64,000 nt of DNA from the NCBI GenBank assembly GCA_020631735.1, contig CM036162.1, forward strand, positions 90,568,401 through 90,632,400, given 5' to 3'. The notes below the pieces were generated by a model that searched no databases, was not told where the DNA came from, and worked only from the letters and a program-made list of their open reading frames with translations. The DNA is from Saccharum officinarum. Taxonomy: Eukaryota > Streptophyta > Magnoliopsida > Poales > Poaceae. The translations under genes and the position numbers were made by a program. Positions 1-12,400 of the stretch are shown piece after piece. How positions within the stretch are numbered: position 1 is the stretch's first letter; each line of letters opens with the position of its first letter.

Positions 1-1865
1 AAAAACGAATTTCTCCTTACCCTACTGAATTCGCTAGGTCTACCCGATAACTCACCCCAGATCTGGCACCACTTACCGACATGCGGGACCCGCTGTTCAG
101 CCGGCCCGCTCGTCATACAACCCACAGAGAGAGAGACAGAGAGGAGGGGCGCGGTCCTTCATCCCCCGGCGAGCAGAGGAGCTCGTCGGAGCTCGCTGCT
201 CTGGCCGGAGGAGGCCACGCTGGCAGCCGGAAAATGGCGTGGAGCAAGAGGAGGCCGACGCGCCACCCGTGGTGGCACGGCTCGGCTCGAGGTGGTTCGA
301 GGTGGCCAGACGTTTGCCACGCCGACGGCCATCTCGGGGCGTCTCTGGCGGCGGGTGCTCCGGCGACGGTGGGGACAGGAAGAGGTGCGCGGACGCGGTG
401 TGAGGTGGTGAGGGTGTGACGCGCTCAGCTCGGGCTGGGAGGCATGTGTGGAGGAGTCGACGGTGGCCATGGAGCTCGGCCATGAGCATGTGCGGCGCAC
501 GGAGGCGTAGCTCGCCGCGGCCGTCACAGTGGCGATACGGTCAGGGAAAAGGCGGTGTCGAGGGCGGTGGAGTGCCAGGAGACTCGCGCCCTGCACGGAA
601 GGTCCTCGGCGGGCTTTGCCTGTAGCGCCGGCCGCGGAGCTCTGCTGGCTCGGCAATGGCGGCTGTGGCCGCGCTCTGCGCGAACGAGCACCCGAGAGCG
701 AGGAGGGAGTGAAGGCGAGAGGGAGCGTGAATGGAGCTCGGCGAGCGCCCTGGACTCTCCACACCCACGCAGGCGAGGCAAGGGGCAGACACGCGGAGGG
801 CACGCGGCGTCCATGGCGAAGCTGCTCTGGTGCATGGCCGACACGCAGGCAAATCCCGAACACGTGTGGTGTGCGTGCCTCAGTCTGCTTGGGAGCCATG
901 TTTGGGCCAGCTAAGGGCCGAATTTGGATATGGGCCAAAAAGAAGTTGTTCATCTCAGTATTCTCTACAATTTCTATTTAGGGGTCATAGTCATTGGAGC
1001 TGTAGATTAGGAGATAATTAGTCCAAAATTACCAGTGTCAACACGTCGAGCTAGGGCTCGGTTTTGGGGTTTTGCCATGCAAACTTGATCAAATTGATCC
1101 TAGCTCTTTACATGTTGTTCTCCATGAATTGTTTCCAACTTTCATTTTTGGCTCCACTAGAGTTACTCACAAAATTTAGAGAACGTGAGATGCAACGTCG
1201 AAGATACTGAAATCAGGGCTTTGAATGTCTAAGTGCTGAAATCAGCCCTATTTCAGACTTGTGGGCCCTTTTGATCATGTTCCACACATTTTCATGACTT
1301 GACTCTTAAACAAGGTTTGTTGCTTATAAAATTCTCTACAACTTTGTAAAGGGTGCACAGTCATGCAAAACTTCTAGGTCACACTTTTGAAAACGGTCAA
1401 ACAAAAGTGTTCCAGGGTCCATACATGGTCAACCATCACTTAGAAGCACATTTAGGCAAAATGATCAACATGAACATTGTTTCATTAAGTGTCCTAAGTG
1501 TAGTTAAGGTGTTGTAGAGTTCCAAACATACACACCATGCATAGGTTGCACAAAAGTGTAGGTTTTAGTTATAATCCAAACAAGCATCTAACTTATCATT
1601 TCATGTGACTTTTTGATTCCAACTTTATGAAACTTTTCCAGGATCAATATAGATAGGTACCAAGGTGAGACACATAAAGATATGGCAATAACACCATCCA
1701 AACATATATCTTTGAAAGGGACCTATATGTTAAGCAATGATGCAAACATCCCTTTAGGTTAGGCTCATCTCCATAGGTTGACCTTGACATTGTCATCTCC
1801 ACTTAATTTGTCGTGTTTGAGCTTAAACCACTGCCTAATTGGTGATCAACACCTGGGGTGTTACA
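1..1865 (-). mobile_element. LARD-A-type LTR, right-terminal fragment (copy I)
   Basis: This stretch matches 17259-19154, the right end of the LARD-A 5' LTR, nearly base for base and ends in the same terminus ...GGGGTGTTACA. It is 31 bases shorter than its counterpart, mostly through scattered one-base losses, which suggests poorer consensus quality rather than evolution. The LTR runs on the minus strand, so base 1 is inside the LTR and base 1865 is its functional 5' terminus. It contains the GC-rich island (about 79-900). The open frames on both strands there are not genes. The rest of this LTR lies outside the window. Confidence 0.93.
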
Positions 1866-1870
1866 ATAAG
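1866..1870. repeat. Target-site duplication ATAAG, right side (copy I)
   Basis: ATAAG directly follows the LTR terminus TTACA and precedes the Sirevirus gag sequence. The same junction occurs at 19155-19159, so copy I and copy II contain the same insertion. Confidence 0.85.
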
Positions 1871-4052
1871 CCTATTGTTGTTGCTCTCACTAACCCTTCA
1901 TGTAGCGCATCTACATCATCCTCATCTAGTGTGATGGTTTCACTGTGACTCCACACTTATAGTTGAGAATGAAAATCTCAAGAAGGAGGTAAAAGAGCTC
2001 AATCACACCTTAGCTAAGGCTTATGGTGGTGAGGACCGCTTGCTTATGTGCTTGGGTAGCCAAAGAGCTTCTCTCTACAAAGAGGGATTGGGCTATAACC
2101 CAAGAAAGGCAAGGCTGGTTTTGCTCCTCACAAGACTCATTTTGTGAAGAACATAGTAGCTATTGCAAAAGTTGCAAGCAAGTTGGTCACATAGAGCAAC
2201 ATTGCATGAACAAGAAATCCAATGCTAAGTATCCTCAATTAAGTTTGATTCTTTCTATATACTTACCAAGGATACAAATGGTGTTCATGCTAAGTTCATT
2301 GGTGCACCATGGATGGGCTCAAAGAAGAAGCTTTGGGACCACAAAGCTGGTCACTAACCTTGGAGGACCCAAATAAGTTTGGGTACCTAAAAAGAATTGA
2401 TCTTGTCTTGTAGGTCAATTACAAAGCCGGAGGAAGGCATTGGGTGCTTGATAGTGGGTGCACTCAACATATGACGGGGATTCTTGTATGTTCAAATCAA
2501 TTGATACAAGTCAAAAATGGTGGTTTGCTATCTACTTCGGCAACAAAAAGAAAAAGCAAGGTCAGGGGGCTTTGGTCTCCTTTGGCATCTGGTCATATCT
2601 AATTGTGTTGCTAGTTGAGAGCTTGGATTTCAATCTTTTATCGGTGGCACAACTTTGTGATCTTGGCTTCAATGCATATTTGGTAGTGATGATGTTGAAG
2701 TCATTAGTGTTGATGGATCAAATTTGATATTCAAAGGATTTAGACATGGTAGCTTATACTTGGTTGACTTCAATGGATAGTGAGACCAATTGCATTCATG
2801 CTTGCTTAGCAATCTCGTTGGGGGATGGTTGTGGCATAGAAGGCTTGGTCATGTTGGAATGAAACAATTGAACAAACTTTTGAGGCATGACTTAGTTAGA
2901 GGCTTGAAGGATGTCACCTTTGATAAGGATAACCTTGTAGTGCTTGTCAAGCTGGCAAACAAGTTGGAAATGCACATCCTAGAAGAGTTGAAATGAGCAC
3001 ATCAAAGGCTTTTGAGTTATTCACATGGACTTGTTTGGGCCAACAACATACACTAGCATTGGTGGCAACAAGTATGGTTTTGTGATAGTGGATGATTACA
3101 CTAGATACACTTGGGTGTTCTTCCTCTATGACAAGAGTGATGTTTATGATCTATTCAATCTTTTGTCAAGAGAGTGCAAAATGAGTTTGAGACTACATCA
3201 AGAAGATTAGAAGTGACAATGGTAGTGAGTTCAAGAACACAAGAATTGAAGATTTGTGTGATGATTTTTGGTATTGGACATCAATTCTCACCAACATACA
3301 CTCCTCAATCCAATGTGTAGTTGAAAGGAAAATAGAAACTTTGATTGACATGGCTAGATCAATGCTTAGTGAATACAATGTGAGTCATTCATTTTGAGTA
3401 AAGCTATCAACACGGCTTGCTATTGTAGCAACCGTCTTTATTGCCATGGGAAGCTTGGGAAGACACCATATGAGCTATTGATGAATGAAAGCCCAACATT
3501 GTATACTTTAGAGTGTTTGATTGCAAATGCTATATTATCAAGAAAGGCACTAGATTGAGCAAGTTTGAAAAGAAATGTGATGAAGATTTTACTTGGTTAT
3601 TCTACCACAAGCAAAGCATATAGAGTTTGGAATCTCACAAATGGCACCTTGGAAGAAGTTCATGATGAGTTTGATGAAACCCAAGGGTCTCAAAATGAAG
3701 CTCAAAACCTTGATGATGTGAGAGGAGATCAATTGTCTAATGCAATGAAGAACATGGACATTGGTGACATAAGGCCAAGGCAAGTTGATAATGATGATGA
3801 TATTCATGTGATCAACCAAAGTGTGCAGATTGATACAAATCAAGCAAGCTCTAGTGGTACTCATGATGAAGCTCAAGATCAAGGTCAAGCAAGTGGAAGC
3901 AATCAACTCCAATACTCCAACCTACTAGTATTGCAAGAGATCATCCATTGGACTAAATCATTGGTGGAATTCAAAGTGGTGTTCAAACTAGATCAAGGCT
4001 AGCATCCTTTTGTGAGACTACTCATTTGTGTCACTTGAAGAACCTAAGAAAA
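1866..4052 (+). pseudogene. pol: Sirevirus D gag-pol fragment, broken (copy I)
   Basis: The order is late Gag with the second CCHC knuckle (about 2164-2205), aspartic protease DSGCTQ (2450-2458 covers DSG), GAG-pre-integrase HRRLGHVGMKQL (about 2835-2870), integrase core (about 3025-3400) and the integrase-RT linker. It matches 19155 to about 21375 but is 33 bases shorter. Losses of one base at homopolymers (near 2097, 2150, 2224 and 2475) break the frame repeatedly. It shares with copy II three nonsense changes absent from copy III: CAA to TAA at the gag end, AGA to TGA late in integrase, and CAA to TAA in the linker. It is truncated by the scaffold gap before RT. I read it as a second, lower-quality rendering of the copy II haplotype. 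Confidence 0.9.
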
Positions 4053-4152
4053 NNNNNNNNNNNNNNNNNNNNNNNNNNNNNNNNNNNNNNNNNNNNNNNN
4101 NNNNNNNNNNNNNNNNNNNNNNNNNNNNNNNNNNNNNNNNNNNNNNNNNNNN
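4053..4152. other. Scaffold gap, exactly 100 N
   Basis: A run of exactly 100 N is the usual placeholder for a gap of unknown size. The left flank is the start of the RT region of Sirevirus D and the right flank is the gag coiled-coil region, so the element order runs backwards across the gap. This implies two contigs joined in sequence, not one continuous element. Confidence 0.98.
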
Positions 4153-4435
4153 ATCACTATGCTAGAAGATTGCACTCAACATTTTAAAGAATCTAGAAAG
4201 GAGTGCAAGGGCTTGCTTAAGGGAAAGAAAAACCTTATGCAAGAACTTGATGAGCTTAGGGCATCTTATGAGAGTCTAAAGGAAGACCATAAGAAGCTTC
4301 AAAAGTCTCACACTAAGCTTGAAGAAGCTCATTCCTCTCTAGTTGAAAATGTGTAACATGCCAACTAATGTTGAGAAAGCTAAAACTTGCAACATAGGCA
4401 TATCTTGTGATATAATTAATGAATCTTGTCATAAG
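4153..4435 (+). pseudogene. gag: Sirevirus D gag fragment, coiled-coil part, left of LARD-A
   Basis: This matches 40309-40593 of the uninterrupted copy. The open part (4159-4356) encodes a charged, heptad-like segment beginning MLEDCTQHFKES, the coiled coil of Sirevirus Gag. One base lost near 4345 shifts the frame. LARD-A interrupts the gene after ATAAG at 4435, and the remainder of gag resumes at 19160. The part of gag upstream of 4153 lies in the gap. Confidence 0.92.
4431..4435. repeat. Target-site duplication ATAAG, left side of LARD-A
   Basis: ATAAG abuts the LTR start TGTAAC at 4436. The second copy is at 19155-19159, and the uninterrupted gag of copy III has a single ATAAG at 40589-40593. 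A 5-bp duplication is normal for LTR retrotransposon integration. Confidence 0.96.
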
Positions 4436-5211
4436 TGTAACGGAACGTCCAAATTATAAGAGCACAAGTACAAAAAACAATCACCGAAATGATCAAATTC
4501 TCGCACTTGAGCCCATATAACTCCGGTAGTCCAATGAAATCACGAGGATTTCAAACCAACCAACATACAAGCCAAGATCGTAGTGATTCAACATAACAAG
4601 TCACATGTTACAACCATTTCACAAGTGATTCAATATACATCGGAGTTTAACAAAGTTATTACAACTTAAGTTCAAAAGTAGCGGAAGCAAAGTAATTTGA
4701 AACTAACATTAATCTTATTTAAAATACATGCCAGTACCACGGTCGACTTCCAACAAAAGCATTAGGGATAAGGTAAATAAGAAGGATCATGCCCGTGATC
4801 ACACTCGCCACTACGGCAGGAGTCAACCAACTCTTGCAGCCGCCATGATACATCACAACCTTCAACAAGTGGGGATAAAACCCTGAGTACAAGAAGGTAC
4901 TCAGCTAGACTTACCCGTCAGAAACCAGAAATAAGGTGACACCAAGGATCATGCAAGGCTGATATGAAGTGGGCTAGCTTGACAACTTTTTGCATAAAAG
5001 CTTAATATAGATGATCAATCATTAAGGCTTAAGCATCAAGTTAATTATCATTAACCTATCATCTATATTAGAACCTGTACTAGAGCACTCACTTTATTAG
5101 GAGCAAACAATATTAACCATAGCAGGTATAAATTGAGGCAACCTTTCCATCGTTATCCAATTAACCATCTGTTCAATTTCATGGAATCTACGTTGCCGCT
5201 GCTCAAGTCAA

Positions 5212-5720
5212 GTGCTCACTAACCGGGAGCGACGGCGATTCGAATCGAATTCCTATCCAGCTGGAGGGGTATTTCTAACACTCACCGCGCAGGCCCCTGC
5301 CAGGGTCGCACAAGCCACCTTTTCATATGATTCAGGAATCACGGGTCCGAATGATGTCGCGACCCCAAGGGCGACACTCTGCCAGGTGATAGGGACTCTA
5401 ACCCCCCTTGGTCTCACGCCAATGTCCCCAAGCACATCCTTTCTCTCCTCCAAGAAGCAACCTACCATTCGATTCCCGGCCTGAATCACATTACTCGGCT
5501 TCGCGGTCGGAACGGGTTATCCGGCCAACTAAGTGTTAGACTGCGTTCAACATGACTCAAGGACGTACAGCGAATCGGTCCTTAAACGACTCAGACGGGG
5601 ATAGATCCACACCCAAGACCTCCATGCCTTGTCGCTTCACTATCATCATCCCGCCCGGTCTCATTTCATTTTATTAACACATGGTTCCTTTCCACGATAG
5701 CAAATATAGCCAACCGTGCC
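5212..5720 (+). other. Conserved LTR block with antisense open frame (LARD-A left LTR)
   Basis: This 0.5 kb block is nearly identical in all LARD LTRs in the window, including the diverged B/C subfamily, whereas the opposite LTR end differs at roughly one base in five by eye. It carries an open frame antisense to the element (5212-5484 here, cut short by a one-base indel; 114 codons at 14921-15265). No known domain is recognisable, so I do not call a gene. Confidence 0.6.
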
Positions 5721-7624
5721 AATATGAATATCCCTATATCTCGCAGGTGACAGGAAATCACCTGACTTCTACCGCTTAAAGCAGGGCTAAGCATCTACTC
5801 GATCCTAGTCTATGTAGGATTCAGGGATTCATATATCTGGACAAGGAATGATATAATGCAGCAAGGTTTTCAACCAACTCCTACCACTTAATGCAACAAT
5901 ACTTATAACATATATATAATTAATTGCTTTGAAGATAGGAGGCTTATAATGCTCCGGGGCTTGCCTGGGATCCGACTCAAGTTAGAGCATGTCAGATAAA
6001 ACTTGCTTGGCGAGCATTTCCCTTCGGGATGGATCCACCAACTCCATCTTCGGGTTTGGCTCCACCTTAGGTCCTCCACGTGGTGTATCTAGCGTACCTA
6101 AATGAGATGCAAGATGCAAGTGTATGAATACATGGAAGTATAATGGACAATGCATCACATACAGTAAACAAGACAAACAACTATAATTGGCATTTATCAA
6201 TTTCTAGACATGCAAACAATAGCTACAAGATTTAGCTATAACTAGAGTTATACAAATCCAAATGACTTACAAGAAGACATTCTGGAAAGCTTATGAAATT
6301 ATCTATATTTCATTTATAATCATCACAGCATGATTCCAAAGTTTACATATCGAATTTACACAAATACAGAAACTGATCTAACAAGACAGAGAGCAAGCAA
6401 TTCTGTACCCCAACTTTAAACAGCTATAACTCCTAAACCACATGGCCAATGCCACCAAATTTTAACAGCAGCTAGATACATAAATTATCTACAACTTTTG
6501 TATAAATAAGTTTCACAACAAAGCACATTATCATGAAGAACTTTGCTAAGTTTCCAGATCTGTCCAGAAACCTCATTTGCAAGAAATAATTATTAACTTA
6601 TGTTGCAAACATATAATTAGACAAAACCAACTTTACCAACATTTCATACATGACTAATGAACATCAGAAAACATAGTGTCAATTCCTAAATAAATTCTTT
6701 CAATGTATTTTCTTAATTTATTTAGATAATTAGGTGGAATTATGAACACCTATCAAAAGTGCACAATAAATTCTACCAAAATTACAGTGGCCTAAAATTG
6801 CTACCAAAAGTCTACTGTCCAAATTTCAAACCATTTGGAGATATATATCAACCCCTATGAAAAAGACAAATAGCTATTGCAATAAATTATGTGAGAGCAA
6901 GTTAAACCTAAAACTCAATATTTTCTATGAACACATGGCATAGTTTGGATCAAAATGATAGAGCATCCTCATACTAAGATAATGGAACAACATTTTCTAT
7001 TTTATCATTTATATATTATTTATAAGCTATTTATCAAGCTATAAACAAGTTAAATCAATAACTGGAGCATACAGTAAGCAATGACCATGAAATTTATACC
7101 ACAGTTCATCCATAGCATGGAAAGACTACCATAAAAATTTCACATCATTTGGAGCATCACAACTCAAGATATAAAATGACAAGTAATAAAATGTAATTTT
7201 CCTTATTTAACAAGGTCAAATCAAAACTTTAGGAAAACAGTGAACAAGTAGTGTGTTTAATATTTTTCCTAGCAAGTACATGTCATCACAAAATTAATAA
7301 AACAAGAATCACTAATTTTGGAGTTCTAAAACTCCAGATCTTGCTCTGGTTAAGTTTAAAGGCATTTTTAGAGTATTTTTAAAAACTTAAATAAAGACAT
7401 CAGAAAATACCTACAAACATGTAACATTTTATGACTGCACTGCATAGATCTTTTCACAAGGTTTCCAAAAAGTCCACATTTGCTATTTTTGGAATTACCT
7501 AGCATGAGATATCATTTTTATAAGATTCACAAATTTTCTGAAATTCAAAAACGAATTTCTCCTTACCCTACTGAATTCGCTAGGTCTACCCGATAACTCA
7601 CCCCAGATCTGGCACCACTTAACC

Positions 7625-8500
7625 GACATGCGGGACCCGCTGTTCAGCCGGGCCCGCTCGTCATACAACCACACAGAGAGAGAGACAGAGAGGAGGGGCG
7701 CCGGTCTTCATCCCCGGCGAGCAGAGGAGCTCGTCGGAGCTCGCTGCTCCGGCCGAGGAGGCCACGCTGGCAGCCGGAAAATGGCGGTGGAGCAAGAGGA
7801 GGCCGACGCGCACCCGTGGGTGGCCACGGCTCGGCTCGAGGTGGTTCGAGGTGGCCCAGCCACGTGCGCCGACGGCCATGCTCGGGGCGTCTCCGCGGCA
7901 GGGTGCTCCGGCGACGGTTGGGGACAGGGAAGAGGTGCGCCGGACGCGGTGTGAGGTGGTGAGGGTGTTGACGCGCTCAGCTCGGGCTGGGGAGGCATGT
8001 GGTGGAGGGTCGACGGTGGCCATGGAGCTCGGCCATGAGCATGTGCGGCGCACGGAGGCGTAGCTCGCCGGCGGCCGTCACAGTGGCGATACGGTCAGGG
8101 AAAACGGCGGTGTCGAGGGCGGTGGAGTGCCAGGAGACTCGCGCCCTGCACGGAAGGGCTCCACTCGGCCGGGCTTGCCTGTAGCGGCCGGCCGCGGAGC
8201 TCTGCTTGGCTCGGCAATGGCGGCTGTGGCCGCGCTCTGCGCGAACGAGCACCCGAGAGCGAGGAGGGAGTGAAGGCGAGAGGGAGCGTGGAATGGAGCT
8301 CGGCGAGCGCCCTGGGACTCTCCACACCCACGCAGGCGAGCAAGGGCGCAGACACGCGGAGGGCACGCGGCGTCCATGGCGAAGCTGCTCTGGTGCATGG
8401 CCGACACGCAGGCAAATCACCGAACACGTGGTGTGCGTGCCTCAGTCTGCCTTGGGAGCCATGTTTGGGCCAGCTAAGGGCCGAATTTGGATATGGGCCA
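7625..8500 (-). promoter_or_regulatory. Probable LTR promoter region: GGCCCA boxes and GC-rich island
   Basis: Two TGGGCC boxes (8466-8471 and 8494-8499) with a GGGCC core between them match the plant Site II type element (TGGGCC/T, bound by TCP factors). They lie next to an 850-bp GC-rich, CpG-rich island that extends downstream in the minus direction. The equivalent arrangement occurs in LARD-B at 34299-35160. Function is inferred from motif and position only. Confidence 0.4.
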
Positions 8501-9438
8501 AAAAGAAAAGTTGTTCATCTCAGTATTCTCTACAATTTCTATTTAGGGGTCATAGTCATTGGAGCTGTAGATTAGGAGATAATTAGTCCCAAAATTACCA
8601 GTGTCAACACGTCGAGCTAGGGCTCGGTTTTGGGGTTTTGCCATGCCAAACTTGATCAAATTGATCCTAGCTCTTTACATGTTGTTCTCCAATGAATTGT
8701 TTCCAACTTTCATTTTTGGCTCCACTAGAGTTACTCACAAAATTTAGAGAACGTGAGATGCCAACGTCGAAGATACTGAAATCAGGGCTTTGAATGTCTA
8801 AGTGCTGAAATCAGCCCTATTTCAGACTTGTGGGCCCTTTTTGATCATGTTCCACACATTTTCATGACTTGACTCTTAAACAAGGTTTGTTGCTTATAAA
8901 ATTCTCTACAACTTTGTAAAAGGGTGCACAGTCATGCAAAACTTCTAGGTCACACTTTTGAAACGGTCAAACAAAAGTGTTCCAGGGTCCATACATGGTC
9001 AACCATCACTTAGAAGCACATTTAGGCAAAATGATCAACATGAACATTGTTCCATTAAGTGTCCTAAGTGTAGTTAAGGTGTTGTAGAGTTCCAAACATA
9101 CACACCATGCATAGGTTGCACAAAAGTGTAGGTTTAGTTATAATCCAAACAAGCATCTAACTTATCATTTCATGTGACTTTTTGATTCCAAACTTTATGA
9201 AACTTTTCCAGGGATCAATATAGATAGGTACCAAGGTGAGACACATAAAGATATGGCAATAACACCATCCAAACATATATCTTTGAAAAGGGACCTATAT
9301 GTAAAGCAATGATGCAACATCCACTTTAGGTTAGGCTCATCTCCATAGGTTGACCTTGACATTGTCATCTCCACTTAATTTGTCGTGTTTGAGCTTAAAC
9401 CCACTGCCTAATTGGTGATCAACACCTGGGGTGTTACA

Positions 9439-9456
9439 GCCCTCCCCCCTTAAAAG
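9439..9456 (-). other. Polypurine tract of LARD-A (minus strand)
   Basis: On the minus strand this reads TTTTAAGGGGGGAGGGC directly before the LTR start TGTAACACCC. It is the primer for plus-strand DNA synthesis and fixes the element's orientation. The same tract precedes the 3' LTRs of LARD-B (33331-33341) and LARD-C (62224-62234). Confidence 0.92.
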
Positions 9457-12400
9457 AATCGCGTCCCGAGATTCGGAATGGAAGACCTTTTAAGGAAGAG
9501 AGACACGTTATCTAGTTCCCAACATCAGCTATAGCATTCAGCTACAAAGCTTCAACATCGGTGAACAATTTGACCAAATGCACTTTCTGATACTTACTCT
9601 TTATGGTAAAATCTGTCTGAAGAATTTCCTTCATTGACTTCCATGAAACGTTGTTACTTTGGGAGGAATCCAAGATAGCACGTACTGCATTCTCAGTGTA
9701 CGGAGATCATTTGGTCCATGAGTGAACCACTCACAAGTATCTGACTCTCTCTCATGAGCATATCATAGGCCGTATGAACTTTACATTAGACCAAAATCTT
9801 CAGAAGTATACTCGTCAAAATGACTCTATGTTCACATGGTTTTGAAAAGCAGTTCTCTACCAAAAATGGCTTGAGTACAACCTTCCAAAAGGGTGAGATC
9901 ATAGACGATAAATATACTCTGAGGCTATAGGATACCGACTAACCAATAGACAGGGTCTACGTTGGTCGTAAATGTTCAGTCATTTAGACACCAACTCATG
10001 GAAAACTACTTGCGGTTTCATGTGTGTAGTTCTCTTTCTTTGATGACAACACTGTATTATCTGAGTTTGTCGAGGGTCAGTGAATGTGATAGCTGACTCT
10101 GTCGGCTTCATATTCCTGCCAACAGCTACCTAATAAGATTCTTTTATCCAAAGACAACAGTTATCTGGGTTGAATCAGATACAACCTCTTGGTAAAAATA
10201 TTTATAAGGTACTAAAGTATGTCATCATTGAAAAATTAGTACCAAAGCAAAATGTAGCGAGGCCTTAAGGACAACAAAAGTTATACTATTTACTAAACCG
10301 CGGGAAGTAGTCTACCACCAAGCGGTTGAGTAAAAATTTTCCTTCGTGACTTAGTTGCACTATAAGTTGAGTTGACTTGCAATGTAGCAACTTTGTCAGG
10401 CCAACTTTCACCTTGAGGCTTCCTTTTTAGGATCAAACAGCAGCTCTAAGATGGAAATCTGTTGTTTGACACTTTTCAAATTGCTTTTGATTCGCGATGG
10501 TATAAATTGATTTGCAGAAACCAAGGCTGCTCGTACATTAGGGATACGAGAAAGCAAAAGCAAATGAAAGAGTGTAAACTAGTATCTGTGAGACCTCAAA
10601 AGGGCCATCCAACAGTAGATCTTGACCATTAAATTTACATACCACTCCGAAGATGCACACGCTTTGAACTTGCGGGTTACTTTTGTAAGGCAAAACACAT
10701 ACTCCACCTGGAGGACATTCCTACAAGGATAAGGAACTGCTTCTGAATAGTCCTCAATACTTCATCCAATAGAGTTATGAACAAACCGTTTGTGGCACCT
10801 AAGGACACAAGGATGTTGATCGAAACTAGGGCATGCTTTCTCTAATTCTTCACTTTAATTGATAGAACACTTTGCACTATCTGTGTGATTGTCCAAGATA
10901 GAATTGACTTGGTCACAATGGCTATAGAAGATAGAGTAGCACTCAAGTTGTTGGCTAGTTGATTGACTTCTTATTTGTTATTGCCCTGTAAGACATAGCC
11001 TTCGTAGCTACCAAAGAGTCGTTACCTAGCTGGAGATTAACCTTCCTATTGGTAACTAACCAGTTGTCTCTCAACACTAAAAGTTCTAAATCTTCACTCT
11101 TGACCACAATAATCGTGGTTGACGCAGAACAAATGATTACCATCGAAGTCAGCAGATATGGAGTCACACTCGAGATGATTGATCTCAATGTTATGGTCAT
11201 TATGCATACAACGGTTAAGACTTGCGTAATGTGACAATCGATTCTTATCCAACAGAAATGAGATACGTTGCTCACTAGATGATGGTTGTCAATACTTGGG
11301 CAACTAAGTAGAGTCACTTGACTACCACATATTGCAGTCTGTTAATGTTTATGTCAGTGACCTGTTCTTCAAAGAATTTCATTTTAGCAACTTTAGAAGG
11401 AAGTTCCACTACTTTTGGTTCAATGTAAGGGTCTTTCAATAAGATATGGGAAAACAATCAAGGAAAAAGGCACGTAAAAATCACATCAGTGTTGTTCTGC
11501 AATGGATTACGATTAGAAACCATGATACCAGCGCGTGCCGAGCAGCACAACCTTGTGTGTGCACCCACAGGAGGCTCTCGATTTCGTCGCGGCACCATTA
11601 GTTGCTACTCATAACACCATTACTGAACATACACCCAATGAGGAATTTCAAATGGCATAGATTGGGTTGATAAGGTAGATGCATGAATTTGCAAGCACAC
11701 GATTTAGAGGCCATAGCATGGATACATTGCGTCACACTAGCTAACCTTTAGGAGAGGTAACCGAAAGGTCCAACAAGGATTCAGTTAAGGGTCTTACAAC
11801 TTGGCATCAAACAACTATAGCCAAAAGGAAGAGTTGAAGAGAAACTATCTTGGCTAGTAGATCAAACAAAGGTATTCACGTGCGGTTGCAGGACAATCAT
11901 GGTATACACAAATATTTAATGGTCCAGACTTGGGCTCATAAGGAAAAGAACCTAATTGGGATGACGCCAAGAGATCGTTTCGCGTAACTCGAGTATTGCT
12001 CTAAGATAAAGCTACTCGACACTCGTATACTTACCGAAGACAATCAAAGTGACAACTATGACACTAATTAACTAACAAGCATACATACAAACATTATAGT
12101 CAAGCATTGGAGAGATCCAATCTAATTAGCTTAAGCAACCACTACTAAGCATCAGGCTCACCCACAACAAACATTCATCTAAAGCAAGAACTAACTACGA
12201 GTTTAGCCTAAGACAAATGCTAGCTAAGGTGGCTACTTAGCATGGGCACAGAACATGGACAGCAACATAGTAGTTAATTGTTTCGACCATAGCTGAGGTT
12301 GTAGACATCCCATAAAGGTGATCCTAGACTTTCTAGAAAGCTTAGAAAGATGGCTACACATTAGTTATTCATACCAAAAGCTAAATCATAGGTTAGCATG

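Larger units (their letters stand above)
4436..9438 (-). repeat. LARD-A left LTR (functional 3' LTR), 5003 bp
   Basis: It begins TGTAACGGAAC and ends GGGGTGTTACA on the plus strand. It pairs with 14143-19154 (5012 bp) throughout. In functional (minus) orientation the order is U3-like AT-rich DNA from 9438 downward, a cluster of GGCCCA boxes near 8500, a GC-rich island (about 8460 to 7625), AT-rich DNA, then a strongly conserved block (5720-5212) before the 3' terminus. Confidence 0.95.

Noticed and set aside
81..981. Several overlapping long frames on both strands in the GC-rich part of the LARD LTR (also 7628-8586, 17340-18301, 34279-35163 and 63132-63979)
   Set aside because: They occur on both strands in all phases, encode low-complexity Arg/Pro/Ser/Ala strings, change phase between LTR copies by one-base indels and have no domain. 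They are explained by GC-rich DNA with few stop codons.
5982..6200. 72-codon minus-strand frame in the LARD-A LTR (again at 15691-15909)
   Set aside because: Identical because the two LTRs are identical. The B/C LTRs do not keep the frame and no motif is visible.
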